A DNA stretch of 64,000 nucleotides from Sulfitobacter noctilucae (GCF_000622365.1 NZ_JASC01000013.1:310001-374000), one strand, 5' to 3'. Numbered from the stretch's first letter, positions 36,978 through 47,079 are shown. The notes: a model not told the origin generated them from the sequence alone. Translations and numbers: made by a program.

Positions 36978-37925
36978 ATGAATACGAAACTACTTATTGG
37001 GGCCGCATTTGCGCTGAGCCTTGGCAGTACGGCGGCATTTGCGCAGGACTGCGCACCATCCAAATGGGGGGCGGATGACACGATCGGTTCGGCCAACCTT
37101 GTGTCGCCAGAGCGTACCTTGGCCGCGACCAAACTGATCAAACAGGGCAAAAGCATGCCGCTTGGCATCACCATCGGCTCAGACACACCTGCGTTTCCAC
37201 CACGGTCGCTGAACCTGCAAGTTGTGCAGCCAAACCAGCAGGGCGGCGTCAAGTTGTCCGGTTTCGGATACGAAGGAAACTACAACGATGACATTCTGCA
37301 AACATGGATCGGTATCGGCTCGCAACTCGACGGCCTGGGACATCTGGGCGAAGGCGGGATGTATTATAACTGCCTGGACGAAAAAGAGATCAGCGTCATC
37401 ACCGGCCTGACCAAGCTGGGAACCCATGCCGTGCCGCCACTGGTCGGCCGTGGTGTCGTGCTTGATATGGCAGCCCAGGCAGGTGTCGATGTGATGCAAG
37501 CAGGGCAAAGCTTTGGCTCTACCGAGATCAAGGCCGCCGCAGAAGCTCAAGGCGTGACGATTGGCGAAGGCGACATCGTGTTGTTTCACACCGGTTGGAC
37601 AGAAGGCATGTTCGAAAGCGACCCGACGGCATGGGGATCTGCCGAGCCGGGGATCACTAATGAAGGGGCGGTCTATATGGCCTCGCTAAACCCGATGGCC
37701 GTTGGTGCGGATACTTGGGGTCTGGACGTGATCCCGCCAGCCGAAGGCGACAAGGTGTTCTATGGCCACGTTACCCTGCTCAAGGAAAACGGCATCTACA
37801 TCCTTGAGACGATGAATGTTGGCCCACTGGTGCGCGAAGGTGTGTCCGAGTTCATGTTCGTGCTCGGCCAACCACGTATCCAGGGCACGGTACAGGCGAT
37901 GATCAATCCGGTCGCTTTGTACTAA
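36978..37925 (+). CDS. Secreted cyclase/kynurenine formamidase-fold protein
   Basis: 315 aa, with a clear signal peptide (MNTKLLIGAAFALSLGSTAAFA) behind AGGGAGGAG. Cyclase family core: the metal site reads SQLDGLGHLGEGG in place of the usual HxDxxxH, so the first His is Gln. Later YMASLNPMAVGADTWGLDVIPP and ILETMNVGPLVREGVSEF match the larger cyclase branch. Probably a periplasmic hydrolase of a cyclic amide or lactone; substrate not known. Confidence 0.82.
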   Translation: MNTKLLIGAAFALSLGSTAAFAQDCAPSKWGADDTIGSANLVSPERTLAATKLIKQGKSMPLGITIGSDTPAFPPRSLNLQVVQPNQQGGVKLSGFGYEGNYNDDILQTWIGIGSQLDGLGHLGEGGMYYNCLDEKEISVITGLTKLGTHAVPPLVGRGVVLDMAAQAGVDVMQAGQSFGSTEIKAAAEAQGVTIGEGDIVLFHTGWTEGMFESDPTAWGSAEPGITNEGAVYMASLNPMAVGADTWGLDVIPPAEGDKVFYGHVTLLKENGIYILETMNVGPLVREGVSEFMFVLGQPRIQGTVQAMINPVALY

Positions 37926-37938
37926 TTACAAACGAAAA

Positions 37939-37960
37939 CGGGGCAGTCTGCGCTGCCCCG
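37939..37960 (-). terminator. Terminator after ilvE
   Basis: CGGGGCAG-6 nt-CTGCCCCG, perfect 8-bp stem followed on the minus strand by TTTTCGTTTG. Well placed after ilvE, and may also serve the converging cyclase gene. Confidence 0.8.
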
Positions 37961-37987
37961 TCCCTAGGTTCGGCTTCAAGGCCGGGA

Positions 37988-38857
37988 TTAGACCCGGACC
38001 AGCTTCTCGTAGCTCTCCGCAATATCGCGCGTCATCGCGCCGACCTCAAAGGTATAGTCCCCGATCTGGCCGACGGGTGTGACTTCGGCGGCGGTGCCGG
38101 TTAGCCAGCATTGCTCGAAGCCTTCCAGTTCTTCGGGCATGATGTGGCGCTCGTGCACTTTGATCCCTTTGTCTTTCAGCATCCCCACAACAGTCTGGCG
38201 GGTGATCCCGTTCAGAAAGCAGTCGGGGTCCGGCGTGTGTACCTCACCGTCTTTGACAAAGAACACATTGGCACCCGTCGCCTCGGCCACATAGCCGCGA
38301 TAGTCGAACATCATCGCGTCAGAACAGCCTTTGGCCTCCGCCGCGTGTTTAGACATGGTGCAAATCATGTAAAGCCCTGATGCCTTGGCGTGACAGGGGA
38401 TGGTCTCGGGTGATGGACGCTTCCATTTGGAGATGTCCAGCTTGGCACCTTTCATCTTGGCATCCCCGTAATAGGCACCCCATTCCCAAACAGCGATGGC
38501 CAACCGGACAGGGTTGCGGGCCGAGGCCACGCCCATGTCTTCGCCCGCACCGCGCCACGCAATGGCCCGCACATAAGCGTCCTGCAAACCGGATGCGGCC
38601 AGCACCTGGACCTTTGCCGCCTCGATTTCGTCAATGGTCCAAGGGATTTCAAAATCAATCATCTGCGCAGAGCGCTTGAGCCGTTCGGAATGTTCGCGGC
38701 TTTTGAAGATCTTGCCGTTGTAGGCCCGCTCGCCCTCGAACACCGACGAGGCATAGTGAATTGCATGAGTCAGAATGTGCACATTCGCATCGCGCCATTC
38801 CACCATTTTGCCGTCGAGCCAGATTTGACCGTCCCGATCATCATATCCACCCGCCAT
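37988..38857 (-). CDS. ilvE: Branched-chain amino acid aminotransferase
   Basis: PLP class IV transaminase, last step of Leu, Ile and Val synthesis, 289 aa. Motifs GVASARNPVRLAIAVWEWGAY, SKWKRPSPETIPCHAKASGLY with the PLP lysine region, GYVAEATGANVFFVKDGE and LNGITRQTVVGMLKDKGI. AGGAGA precedes ATG 38857. Full length. Confidence 0.94.
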   Translation of the reverse strand: MAGGYDDRDGQIWLDGKMVEWRDANVHILTHAIHYASSVFEGERAYNGKIFKSREHSERLKRSAQMIDFEIPWTIDEIEAAKVQVLAASGLQDAYVRAIAWRGAGEDMGVASARNPVRLAIAVWEWGAYYGDAKMKGAKLDISKWKRPSPETIPCHAKASGLYMICTMSKHAAEAKGCSDAMMFDYRGYVAEATGANVFFVKDGEVHTPDPDCFLNGITRQTVVGMLKDKGIKVHERHIMPEELEGFEQCWLTGTAAEVTPVGQIGDYTFEVGAMTRDIAESYEKLVRV

Positions 38858-39016
38858 CGTTGTTCTCCTCGTATCGCGCCTGAATTAGGATTGTTGCGCG
38901 AAAAGGTCCGGTTCGGACATTTCCTGTCGCAAAAGCTTAATTCTGCTAGCGTTTCGTCCTTGGAGTGTCAACAAGGCTGACATAAAGTAATCCCGATCAA
39001 AGCACGGGGGCTTCAC

Positions 39017-39529
39017 ATGGCTGACGGACGCCAAAATTCCGCTGTCAGAGGTGACAGCCTGCTGTTTCTGACGGACGAGCAACTGCGGCAGGGCTCTGAA
39101 GCGATGTTCTTTGCCTATCGCGGGTTCACCGCCGACCCCGACCGTATTCTGGCTGATCTGACCTATGGCCGCGCCCATCACCGGGCCATCCACTTTATTG
39201 GTCGTGCACCGGGTACAACCGTGAACAACCTGCTCAACATCCTTGGGGTTACAAAACAGTCACTGAACCGTGTGTTGCGGACGTTGATTTCGGATGGTCT
39301 GGTCAAAAGCCAGGTGGGGCGGAATGACAAAAGGGAGCGGCATTTGCATTTGACAGACGCTGGCAGGGCTTTGGAGCAAGAGCTGTCCGATGCCCAGCGT
39401 GCCCGATTGCGGGCAGCATTTCGCGATGCGGGGCCAGAGGCTGTCGCCGGGTTTCGCACCGTGCTGGAGGCCATGATGGATCCGGAGATGCGCGCCAGCT
39501 ATGCCCGGTTAAAGGAGAGCGGGACATGA
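39017..39529 (+). CDS. petP: MarR-family regulator, PetP-like
   Basis: 170-aa winged-helix protein. TDEQLRQGSEAMFFAYRGFTADPDRIL, GTTVNNLLNILGVTKQSLNRVL and GRNDKRERHLHLT match my memory of Rhodobacter PetP, which with PetR affects cytochrome bc1 expression. It overlaps the response regulator by 4 bp. In Rhodobacter capsulatus this pair precedes petABC; here it is about 13 kb away. Confidence 0.88.
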   Translation: MADGRQNSAVRGDSLLFLTDEQLRQGSEAMFFAYRGFTADPDRILADLTYGRAHHRAIHFIGRAPGTTVNNLLNILGVTKQSLNRVLRTLISDGLVKSQVGRNDKRERHLHLTDAGRALEQELSDAQRARLRAAFRDAGPEAVAGFRTVLEAMMDPEMRASYARLKESGT

Positions 39530-40227
39530 GCGATATCGACGCCCATCTGCTGATCGTCGATGACGACGAACGCATCCGCACGCTGCTTCAGAAGTTTTTG
39601 GTCCGGCATGGATTTCTGGTGACCGCTGCACGGGATGCGGCCCACGCTCGACGTATTCTGGCGGGACTGGAATTTGATATGATCGTGCTGGATGTAATGA
39701 TGCCCGGGGAAGACGGTCTGGCGCTGACGGCTGCCTTACGCGAAACCCTGCAAACCCCGATCCTGCTGCTGACCGCAAAGGGCGAGACCGGCAACCGGAT
39801 TGAAGGCTTGGAAGCCGGGGCGGATGACTATCTGGCCAAACCGTTTGAGCCGAAAGAACTGCTCCTCAGGATCAATGCGATCCTGCGTCGCATGCCCGAT
39901 ACCAGCGTTCAGGACAGCGCACCAAAGGTATTGTCTCTAGGGCCAATCCGCTATGATCTGGAACGAGGTGAAATGTGGCAGGGGGAAGAGCTGGTGCGGC
40001 TGACCGCGACTGAAATACAGCTGATGAAGATATTCTCGGCCCGCCCCGGCGAGGCTTTGACCCGGTCCAAGCTTGTCGAAGAGCTGGGCCGTGACCGGGG
40101 CCAGGCGCAGGAACGCGCGGTCGACGTCCAGATCACGCGGCTGCGGCGCAAGATCGAACACAACCCCAAGCAGCCGCGCTATTTGCAGACCGTGCGCGGC
40201 GCGGGATATATGCTGGCTCCCGATTGA
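39526..40227 (+). CDS. petR: OmpR-family response regulator, PetR-like
   Basis: 233 aa. Receiver domain: acidic pair in IVDDDERI, phospho-Asp in VLDVMMPGEDGL, Lys in DDYLAKPFEPKELL. The C-terminal winged helix ends RAVDVQITRLRRKIEHNPKQPRYLQTVRGAGYML. No sensor kinase is adjacent. Coupled to petP by ATGA overlap. Confidence 0.92.
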   Translation: MSDIDAHLLIVDDDERIRTLLQKFLVRHGFLVTAARDAAHARRILAGLEFDMIVLDVMMPGEDGLALTAALRETLQTPILLLTAKGETGNRIEGLEAGADDYLAKPFEPKELLLRINAILRRMPDTSVQDSAPKVLSLGPIRYDLERGEMWQGEELVRLTATEIQLMKIFSARPGEALTRSKLVEELGRDRGQAQERAVDVQITRLRRKIEHNPKQPRYLQTVRGAGYMLAPD

Positions 40228-40354
40228 CTGCTGACGCGCGGGCAGGGAGTGCGGGATCGGTATATAAGGCCAAAAAGAGAAAGTACGGCGCATCTGGTGA
40301 AGCCTGTGCAGTTTCTTTAATGTGCCGCCTGATGGATACCTGAAAGGCGCACGC

Positions 40355-40597
40355 ATGACCGACACCCCCGTTGAAGAAATGAGTTTTGAGACCGCGATGG
40401 CGGAGCTTGAAAAAGTCTTGGGCCAGTTGGAAAGCGGGAACGTGGAGCTTGATGCGTCCATCGCGCTTTATGAGCGTGGCGCGGCGTTGAAGGCGCGGTG
40501 TGAAACCAAACTGAAAGAGGCCGAAGAGAAGGTCGCGGCGATCACGCTGGACGGGGACGGCAATCCGACAGGCACCAAACCCGTCGAAGGGCTCTGA
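40355..40597 (+). CDS. xseB: Exodeoxyribonuclease VII small subunit
   Basis: 80-aa helical subunit of exonuclease VII. MSFETAMAELEKVLGQLESG and SIALYERGAALKARCE are family hallmarks. AAAGG precedes ATG 40355. Only 6 bp before ispA; xseB-ispA-dxs is a common proteobacterial order. Confidence 0.95.
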   Translation: MTDTPVEEMSFETAMAELEKVLGQLESGNVELDASIALYERGAALKARCETKLKEAEEKVAAITLDGDGNPTGTKPVEGL

Positions 40598-40603
40598 TCC
40601 GGC

Positions 40604-41470
40604 GTGTTTCGGAAAAGGCTGGATCATGCAGCGGCGGCTGTTGGCGCGCATTTCGATCACGTACTGGCGCAGTTTGATGATGTGCCTGTTGTGCGCGCGA
40701 TGGCCCATGCAACCAGCGGCGGCAAACGGCTGCGCGGGTTTCTTGTGCTGGAAACGGCACGCCTTCACCGTATTGATCCAGCCGCCGCAATCTGGCCTGC
40801 GACAGCGATTGAAGCCTTACATGCCTATTCGCTGGTCCACGACGACATGCCGTGCATGGATGATGATGACCTGCGGCGCGGGCTACCTACGGTGCACCGC
40901 AAATGGGATGAGGCGACTGCGGTGCTGACTGGCGATGCCTTGCAGTCGCTGGCGTTCGAACTGGTCACCGCGCCCGAGGTCGGCTCTGGCGAAGTACGCA
41001 GCCAGCTTGCGCGCACGTTGGCTGTTGCCTCTGGTGCGCAAGGAATGGTGTTGGGGCAGGCGCTTGATATTGCTGCTGAAAGCGCAGAAGTGCCCCTGAC
41101 ATTGGAAGAGATTACCGCCTTGCAACAAGGCAAAACCGGTGCGCTGATTGCTTGGTCCGCTCTTGTCGGGCCACGCATGGCGGGCGCTGATACCGCGCCG
41201 CTTGCGGCTTATGCGACAGCTCTGGGACTGGCGTTTCAAATCGCCGATGATATCCTGGACGTCGAAGGCGATGCCGCTACCCTTGGCAAGGCCACTGGTA
41301 AAGATGCGGGCGCAGGCAAGGCCACATTTGTATCATTGCTGGGCCTTGATGGGGCCAAACGCCGCGCTGATGATCTCGTGCAATCCGCTTGCGACGCTTT
41401 AAATGGTTACGGGCAGGATGCAGAGGTGTTGCGGGACACCGCCCGTTTCGTGATCGCCCGCAAGAACTGA
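40604..41470 (+). CDS. ispA: Polyprenyl (farnesyl) diphosphate synthase
   Basis: Chain-elongating prenyltransferase, 288 aa, making farnesyl diphosphate from IPP and DMAPP. First aspartate motif VHDDMPCMDDDDLRRGLPT, second IADDILDVEGD, and TGALIAWSALVG. Starts with GTG at 40604. Between xseB and dxs. Confidence 0.92.
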   Translation: MFRKRLDHAAAAVGAHFDHVLAQFDDVPVVRAMAHATSGGKRLRGFLVLETARLHRIDPAAAIWPATAIEALHAYSLVHDDMPCMDDDDLRRGLPTVHRKWDEATAVLTGDALQSLAFELVTAPEVGSGEVRSQLARTLAVASGAQGMVLGQALDIAAESAEVPLTLEEITALQQGKTGALIAWSALVGPRMAGADTAPLAAYATALGLAFQIADDILDVEGDAATLGKATGKDAGAGKATFVSLLGLDGAKRRADDLVQSACDALNGYGQDAEVLRDTARFVIARKN

Positions 41471-41479
41471 AGGAAGACA

Positions 41480-43408
41480 ATGACCGACAGACCGACAACG
41501 CCATTGCTGGACCGAGTCCAGCGCCCTGCGGACCTGAAACAGTTTTCCGATGCGGAGCTGACAAAACTGGCGCATGAGGTCCGGGCGGAAACCGTGTCGG
41601 CGGTGTCGGTTACGGGCGGCCATCTAGGCGCGGGTCTTGGCGTTGTCGAACTGACCGTGGCGCTGCATGCGGTCTTTGATGCGCCGCGTGACAAGATTGT
41701 CTGGGATGTGGGCCACCAGTGCTATCCGCATAAAATCCTGACCGAAAGGCGTGACCGCATCCGCACCCTGCGTCAGAAGGACGGTCTGTCCGGGTTCACC
41801 AAGCGCAGCGAGTCTCCCTATGATCCGTTCGGCGCGGCACATTCGTCGACCTCTATTTCCGCAGCACTTGGCTTTGCCGTGGCACGTGATCTGGGCGGCG
41901 CGCCCCCCGAAGGTGCGGGCGACGGCATTGCGGTGATCGGCGATGGCTCGATGTCGGCAGGCATGGCCTATGAGGCGATGAACAACGCGGGACACCTGGG
42001 CAAACGCCTGATCGTGATATTGAACGACAACGAGATGTCGATTGCGCCACCTGTAGGGGCCATGTCGGCCTACCTGAGCCGCCTGTATGCCGAAGCGCCG
42101 TTTCAGGAATTCAAAGCCGCGGCCAAAGGGGCGGTCAGCCTGCTGCCCGAGCCGTTCCGCGAAGGGGCGAAACGTGCCAAGGATATGCTGAAAGGCATGG
42201 CCGTTGGCGGCACATTGTTTGAACAGCTTGGCTTCTCGTACCTTGGGCCAATTGACGGCCACGACATGAACCAGCTTTTGCCGATCCTGCGCACCGTAAA
42301 GGACCGTGCAACCGGGCCGATCCTGATCCATGTCCTGACGAAAAAGGGCAAAGGCTATGCGCCCGCCGAGGAGGCCCGCGACAAGGGTCATGGCGTTTCC
42401 AAGTTCAACGTGGTGACGGGCGAGCAGAAAAAAGCACCTTCCAATGCGCCGAGCTACACCTCTGTCTTTGCGCAGTCCTTGCTGCAAGAGGCCGCTGACG
42501 ATGATAAGATTTGTGCCGTCACCGCCGCGATGCCGGATGGCACCGGACTGAACCTCTTTGCCGAACGCTACCCCTCGCGGTGCTTTGACGTGGGCATTGC
42601 CGAACAGCATGGCGTGACGTTCAGCGCCGCCTTGGCCGCAGGCGGCATGAAGCCGTTTTGCGCGATGTATTCGACCTTCCTGCAACGTGGCTACGACCAA
42701 GTGGTGCATGATGTCGCCATCCAGCGGCTGCCCGTGCGCTTTGCCATTGATCGTGCGGGGCTTGTCGGTGCCGATGGAGCCACACATGCCGGTGCTTTCG
42801 ATGTGGCCTACCTTGCCAACCTCCCCGGGTTTGTCGTTATGGCCGCCGCCGATGAAGCAGAGCTGAAGCATATGGTGGCCACTGCCGCAGCGCATGACGA
42901 CGGGCCGATTGCTTTCCGATTCCCACGTGGTGAAGGCACCGGCGTCGATATGCCCGAACGCGGCATCCCGCTAGAGATCGGCAAGGGCCGGATCATCGCC
43001 AGAGGCAAGCGCGTGGCGCTGTTGTCTTTTGGCACGCGCCTGTCGGAAGTCGAACGCGCCGCCGAGGCATTGGCGGCCAAAGGGGTAACCCCAACCATCG
43101 CAGACGCGCGGTTTGCCAAACCCCTGGACCGCGAGATGATCTTGCAACTGGCCGCGGATCACGAGGCATTGATCACCATCGAAGAAGGTGCCGTGGGTGG
43201 TTTCGGGTCGCATGTCGCACAGCTATTGGCGGATGAAGGCGTCTTTGACCGGGGGCTGAAGTACCGCTCTATGGTGCTGCCCGACACCTTCATCGATCAA
43301 GCTTCTCCTGCCGATATGTATACTGTGGCAGGGATGAACGCGGATCAGATCGAGGCAAAAGTTCTCACCACGCTGGGTATTGCGCAGATCGGTCAGCAAA
43401 CTGCCTGA
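41480..43408 (+). CDS. dxs: 1-deoxy-D-xylulose-5-phosphate synthase
   Basis: First enzyme of the MEP isoprenoid pathway, joining pyruvate and glyceraldehyde-3-phosphate with thiamine diphosphate; 642 aa. ThDP motif [51 protein letters not shown] and [18 protein letters not shown]. Full length. Confidence 0.96.
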   Translation: MTDRPTTPLLDRVQRPADLKQFSDAELTKLAHEVRAETVSAVSVTGGHLGAGLGVVELTVALHAVFDAPRDKIVWDVGHQCYPHKILTERRDRIRTLRQKDGLSGFTKRSESPYDPFGAAHSSTSISAALGFAVARDLGGAPPEGAGDGIAVIGDGSMSAGMAYEAMNNAGHLGKRLIVILNDNEMSIAPPVGAMSAYLSRLYAEAPFQEFKAAAKGAVSLLPEPFREGAKRAKDMLKGMAVGGTLFEQLGFSYLGPIDGHDMNQLLPILRTVKDRATGPILIHVLTKKGKGYAPAEEARDKGHGVSKFNVVTGEQKKAPSNAPSYTSVFAQSLLQEAADDDKICAVTAAMPDGTGLNLFAERYPSRCFDVGIAEQHGVTFSAALAAGGMKPFCAMYSTFLQRGYDQVVHDVAIQRLPVRFAIDRAGLVGADGATHAGAFDVAYLANLPGFVVMAAADEAELKHMVATAAAHDDGPIAFRFPRGEGTGVDMPERGIPLEIGKGRIIARGKRVALLSFGTRLSEVERAAEALAAKGVTPTIADARFAKPLDREMILQLAADHEALITIEEGAVGGFGSHVAQLLADEGVFDRGLKYRSMVLPDTFIDQASPADMYTVAGMNADQIEAKVLTTLGIAQIGQQTA

Positions 43409-43415
43409 ACCGCCA

Positions 43416-44195
43416 TTACTTCTGTTGGGCCAATAGCTTGTCCAACCTTTGTTCGATTGCCATCAGCCGCGCCGACACTTCATCACGGTACACACCCGTT
43501 TCGGCGTTGCTTTCCTCTGAATGGGCGTCCTGCATCGAGTTCACGATCAGACCCACAAGCAGGTTCACCACGGCAAAGGTGGTGACCATAATGAATGGAA
43601 TGAAAAATCCCCAGGCGTAGGGATAAGTCTCCATCACGGGGCGCACGATGCCCATCGACCAGCTTTCCAGCGTCATGATCTGGAATAGCGAATAGCCTGA
43701 ACGCCCCAGCGTGCCGAACCAATCCGGGAAGGCCGTGCCGAAGAGCTTGGTCGCAATAACCGCACCGATATAGAAAATCAGCGCCATCAGCGAAAAGACC
43801 GAAGCCATGCCGGGCAGCGCGCTGATGAACCCCTCAACCACCCGACGCAAACGCGGCGCGGTCGAGACCAAACGCAGCACCCGCAGGATACGCAGGGACC
43901 GTAATGCCGACAGACTGTTGCCAGCGGGCACAAGTGCCACGGCAACAACAAGCAGATCGAATATATTCCACCCTTCGCGAAAGAAATGCATCCGGTAGAC
44001 GAAAATCTTGATCAGCAGTTCCGCAACAAAGATCGCCAGACAGATTTTGTCGAGAAACAGCAACGCCGGCCCGACAACCGCCATCACCGAGGGAGAGGTT
44101 TCAAGCCCCAGAAGGACTGCGTTAAAAATGATAACGCTCATGATGAACCAACCAAAAGCTGGCGATTCCACAAGAGTCTTCAATGTGTTGCGCAT
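43416..44195 (-). CDS. Voltage-gated sodium channel (BacNav/NaChBac type)
   Basis: Single-domain six-helix channel that assembles as a tetramer, 259 aa. S4 voltage sensor LRSLRILRVLRLVSTAPRLRR with Arg every third residue; pore filter TLESWSMG, the sodium-selective signature; S6 FFIPFIMVTTFAVVNLLVGL; then a C-terminal coiled coil (SARLMAIEQRLDKLLAQQ). ATG 44195 is chosen; a GTG at 44216 is possible. Confidence 0.93.
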   Translation of the reverse strand: MRNTLKTLVESPAFGWFIMSVIIFNAVLLGLETSPSVMAVVGPALLFLDKICLAIFVAELLIKIFVYRMHFFREGWNIFDLLVVAVALVPAGNSLSALRSLRILRVLRLVSTAPRLRRVVEGFISALPGMASVFSLMALIFYIGAVIATKLFGTAFPDWFGTLGRSGYSLFQIMTLESWSMGIVRPVMETYPYAWGFFIPFIMVTTFAVVNLLVGLIVNSMQDAHSEESNAETGVYRDEVSARLMAIEQRLDKLLAQQK

Positions 44196-44268
44196 GGAAT
44201 GGGTTCGCTCTTTCACGCTTGTTTGGCGTCTATATGCGGTGCGCCGGAAGCAAGGACAAGCGGGCCTC

Positions 44269-44853
44269 TCAGATCACTACAAAATAAGTGATGCCCGCTA
44301 TTACGACGAGGCTAAGATAGCCTGCGAGCACATAAGCTCCGTCACGCGTGAACAGCCCGAATGCCAAGAGCGCTACGATTCCCGCACCGAAAGATGTGAA
44401 AAAGGGCAGTATTTCGAGCGGTGGCCAGCTAAGGGGAACCACCACGCAAAAGAGCAAAGTGACCCAACGCATCGGCCCCGATGTCAGATAGCGCAATCGG
44501 GGTCGCGTGTGTCTGTCTACGAACGCACAGGGTTTGCGCAACCACTCTACCGCCCGATGAATTTTGTGCGAATCCAGTGTCATCCGTTTCATCCGCCCCG
44601 GCAACCACAGCCGCCGCCGCCCGAAAAGCGCCTGCGATGACAAGATCACCAGGATTATTGCCGAAGCAGTCGGCACGCCCGGTATGCCCGATACAGGCGA
44701 GATAAGGATAACCGCGACCAACAGGATCAACGGGGTAATCGCACGGTCGCCGAATTCATGCAGCACATCATCCACCGACACACGCGGTCCTTCCGCGGCA
44801 TGCTCCACTCCATCCAGCAGATGGGTCAGCGTTCGTTCTTCATGGTCAGTCAT
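44269..44853 (-). CDS. ExoD-like exopolysaccharide synthesis membrane protein
   Basis: 194-aa membrane protein of the ExoD family: GDRAITPLILLVAVILISPVSG, GIPGVPTASAIILVILSSQ, and three further helices near the C-terminus. GAGG lies before ATG 44853; the longer frame would overlap the epimerase gene. Biochemical role unclear. 7 bp after the epimerase gene. Confidence 0.88.
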   Translation of the reverse strand: MTDHEERTLTHLLDGVEHAAEGPRVSVDDVLHEFGDRAITPLILLVAVILISPVSGIPGVPTASAIILVILSSQALFGRRRLWLPGRMKRMTLDSHKIHRAVEWLRKPCAFVDRHTRPRLRYLTSGPMRWVTLLFCVVVPLSWPPLEILPFFTSFGAGIVALLAFGLFTRDGAYVLAGYLSLVVIAGITYFVVI

Positions 44854-44860
44854 ATCTGCC

Positions 44861-45721
44861 TCAGGCACCGTTGTGATCACGCAGTAATGCATCCAGCCCG
44901 CTGCGGTAGTCGGGATAAGCTGGTTGCCAACCCAGCGCCTGTTTGATCCGATTGTTCCGTACCTTTTTACTTTCGGCATAAAAACTGCGGGCCATCGGTG
45001 TCATTTCGGCAGTCTCAAAGTCCTCGGCTTCGGGTAAGGGCAGTCGCAGCAGTTCCGCTGCATAGCCAATGACATCTTGCGGCGGTGCCGGGTCATCGTC
45101 ACACAGATTATAGACAGCACCTGGATCAGGCCGCGCCATCGACAGTTCAAGCGCCAGGGCGATGTCGTCTACATGGATACGGCTAAAGACCTGACCTTGC
45201 TTGATCACCCGCCGCGCCGTGCCCTTGCGCACCTTCGCAAAAGGACCGCGCCCCGGTCCGTAGATCCCCGCAAGACGAAAAATATGCAAGGGCAGGTCCT
45301 TGATACCTTGCCATTGCGCTTCGGCGGCAACCCGCGCTTGCCCGCGTTTTGTTGCAGGGGTCAAAGCGGCATCCTCGTCGACCCAGTCCCCTTGATGATC
45401 ACCATAAACGCCGGTGGTCGACAGATATCCCGCCCAGCGCAAATGCGGCGCGAGGGTCGCGATCTCATCTTTCAGCGCGGCTAACACCGGATCGCCCTCC
45501 GGGCCCGGCCCGGCAGAAATCAGCAGATAGGGTGCAGCGCGCAAAAGTGTGCCGACATCAGAACCGGGCCACAGCACAGGCTCTACCCCCGTCGCGGCGA
45601 TCTCTTTCATCTTTTCCGGACTGCGGGTGGTCCCGATGATGCGCCAGCCCTGCGGAATAAGCCGATCGGCCAGCGCACGCGCGCTGTACCCATGGCCGAA
45701 AGAGAATAGTGTTTTATCCAT
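44861..45721 (-). CDS. NAD(P)-binding epimerase/SDR-like protein (YeeZ type)
   Basis: 286 aa, extended SDR fold with an atypical N-terminal loop FSFGHGYSARALADRL. STTGVYGDHQGDWVDE and HIFRLAGIYGPGRGPF follow; the canonical YxxxK is replaced by a KRGQARVAAE segment. Substrate unknown. Upstream of the ExoD-like gene, same strand. Confidence 0.85.
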   Translation of the reverse strand: MDKTLFSFGHGYSARALADRLIPQGWRIIGTTRSPEKMKEIAATGVEPVLWPGSDVGTLLRAAPYLLISAGPGPEGDPVLAALKDEIATLAPHLRWAGYLSTTGVYGDHQGDWVDEDAALTPATKRGQARVAAEAQWQGIKDLPLHIFRLAGIYGPGRGPFAKVRKGTARRVIKQGQVFSRIHVDDIALALELSMARPDPGAVYNLCDDDPAPPQDVIGYAAELLRLPLPEAEDFETAEMTPMARSFYAESKKVRNNRIKQALGWQPAYPDYRSGLDALLRDHNGA

Positions 45722-45762
45722 GCGTCAAAGGTGGCCCGCCAAGCGACCATCGGCAAGGTCCG

Positions 45763-47013
45763 TCATGGCAAAGCAATGCGTTTATCAGCAGAGACCAGCG
45801 CATTAATCTGGCGCAGATGCTCTGGCAGGCATTTTTTCAGGAAGTCGTAGGTCCTGACAACATGGGTGCGCGCAGCCTTGCCCAGATGCGCATATTCGTC
45901 GGGCTTGCCAAGCACGTCGATCACCTGTGCCGCCAAGGCATCGGGATCAAAGAAATCCACCAGCATCCCGGTATCGCCGTGGCTGATCGCCTCGCGCACC
46001 GGCGCCACATCAGATGCGACGATCGTTGCCCCCATCGACATGGATTCAAGTAGTGACCAAGACAGGACAAAGGGCATTGTCAGATAGACATGACAGCGGC
46101 TGATCTGCACCAGCTTTTGATAGTCGGGATAGGGAATGCGCCCCAGAAAATGCAGTCTGTCCCAATCAAGCTTGTCGCCGACTTCGGCCTCCATTTCCCC
46201 GCGCAGACCACGGGGATCGGTGCTTTTCCCGCCATAGGACACTTCATTCCCACCGACAATCAGCACGCGCGCATTCGGGCGTTCTTCCATGATGCGGGGC
46301 AATGCGCGCATGAATTGATGAAAGCCCCGCGCCCGCTCAAGATTACGGGAGACGTAGGTCAGCACCTCATCGCCCGCTCGCAACGGCTGGTCCAGCCGCC
46401 CAAGGCTGAGCGAGGCGTTGGGGTTGGGCAACAGTTTGTCGGTTCTGATCCCGTCGTGGCACACATACATCCGGTCATGAAAGCTGGCCGGAAATCGATC
46501 ACGCTGCCAGGCAGTCGGGGCATGCCCCTGATCAACCACTTCGATATTGGCCAACGGCACGGCATTACGGGCCTGCATCAAAAAGGGCGCATGTTCAGAA
46601 ACCGGTTCTTCAGGGTCGAACCCCACCAGCCCGCCTGCCATATTATAATAGTATTCAAAGAACCCGATGATCGGAACGTCCGGCCATATTTGTTTGAAGA
46701 ATGTCAGTTCCCCCCAGCCCACATGCCCGATCACAATATCAGGCCGAAAGCCCTCTGTGCGCTCCAGCTTGGCCGCAGCCGTTGCCGCACCAAAGCCGGC
46801 ACCTGTGGCTTCCTCCCAAACTCTGGACAGCCCATACGCATCCTCGCGCGGCCTGCGATGCGCCTTGTAGACACAGGTTTCCACGCCCGGTAAATTCGGC
46901 GCATCTTTCTTTTGCGTTAGAAAGAAAATCCGGTGATCACCCTGTGCGGCCAGCCATTGGACCAATTCGCGGTACTGGCCCGGCATGTTTTGATGCACAA
47001 AAAGAATGTTCAT
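45763..47013 (-). CDS. GT4-type glycosyltransferase
   Basis: 416 aa, GT-B fold. N-terminus MNILFVHQNMPGQYREL, donor domain LTYVSRNLERARGFHQFMRAL, VLIVGGNEVSYGG, and the E-x7-E-like SWSLLESMSMGATIVASDVAPVRE. ATG 47013 chosen. Donor and acceptor not known; probably cell-surface polysaccharide. Confidence 0.9.
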   Translation of the reverse strand: MNILFVHQNMPGQYRELVQWLAAQGDHRIFFLTQKKDAPNLPGVETCVYKAHRRPREDAYGLSRVWEEATGAGFGAATAAAKLERTEGFRPDIVIGHVGWGELTFFKQIWPDVPIIGFFEYYYNMAGGLVGFDPEEPVSEHAPFLMQARNAVPLANIEVVDQGHAPTAWQRDRFPASFHDRMYVCHDGIRTDKLLPNPNASLSLGRLDQPLRAGDEVLTYVSRNLERARGFHQFMRALPRIMEERPNARVLIVGGNEVSYGGKSTDPRGLRGEMEAEVGDKLDWDRLHFLGRIPYPDYQKLVQISRCHVYLTMPFVLSWSLLESMSMGATIVASDVAPVREAISHGDTGMLVDFFDPDALAAQVIDVLGKPDEYAHLGKAARTHVVRTYDFLKKCLPEHLRQINALVSADKRIALP

Positions 47014-47079
47014 GGCGGGGCTACCTGGATAATTCCACTGCCGCGCAGTTAATCGAAGCCAACCGCCCAACGCAACGCA

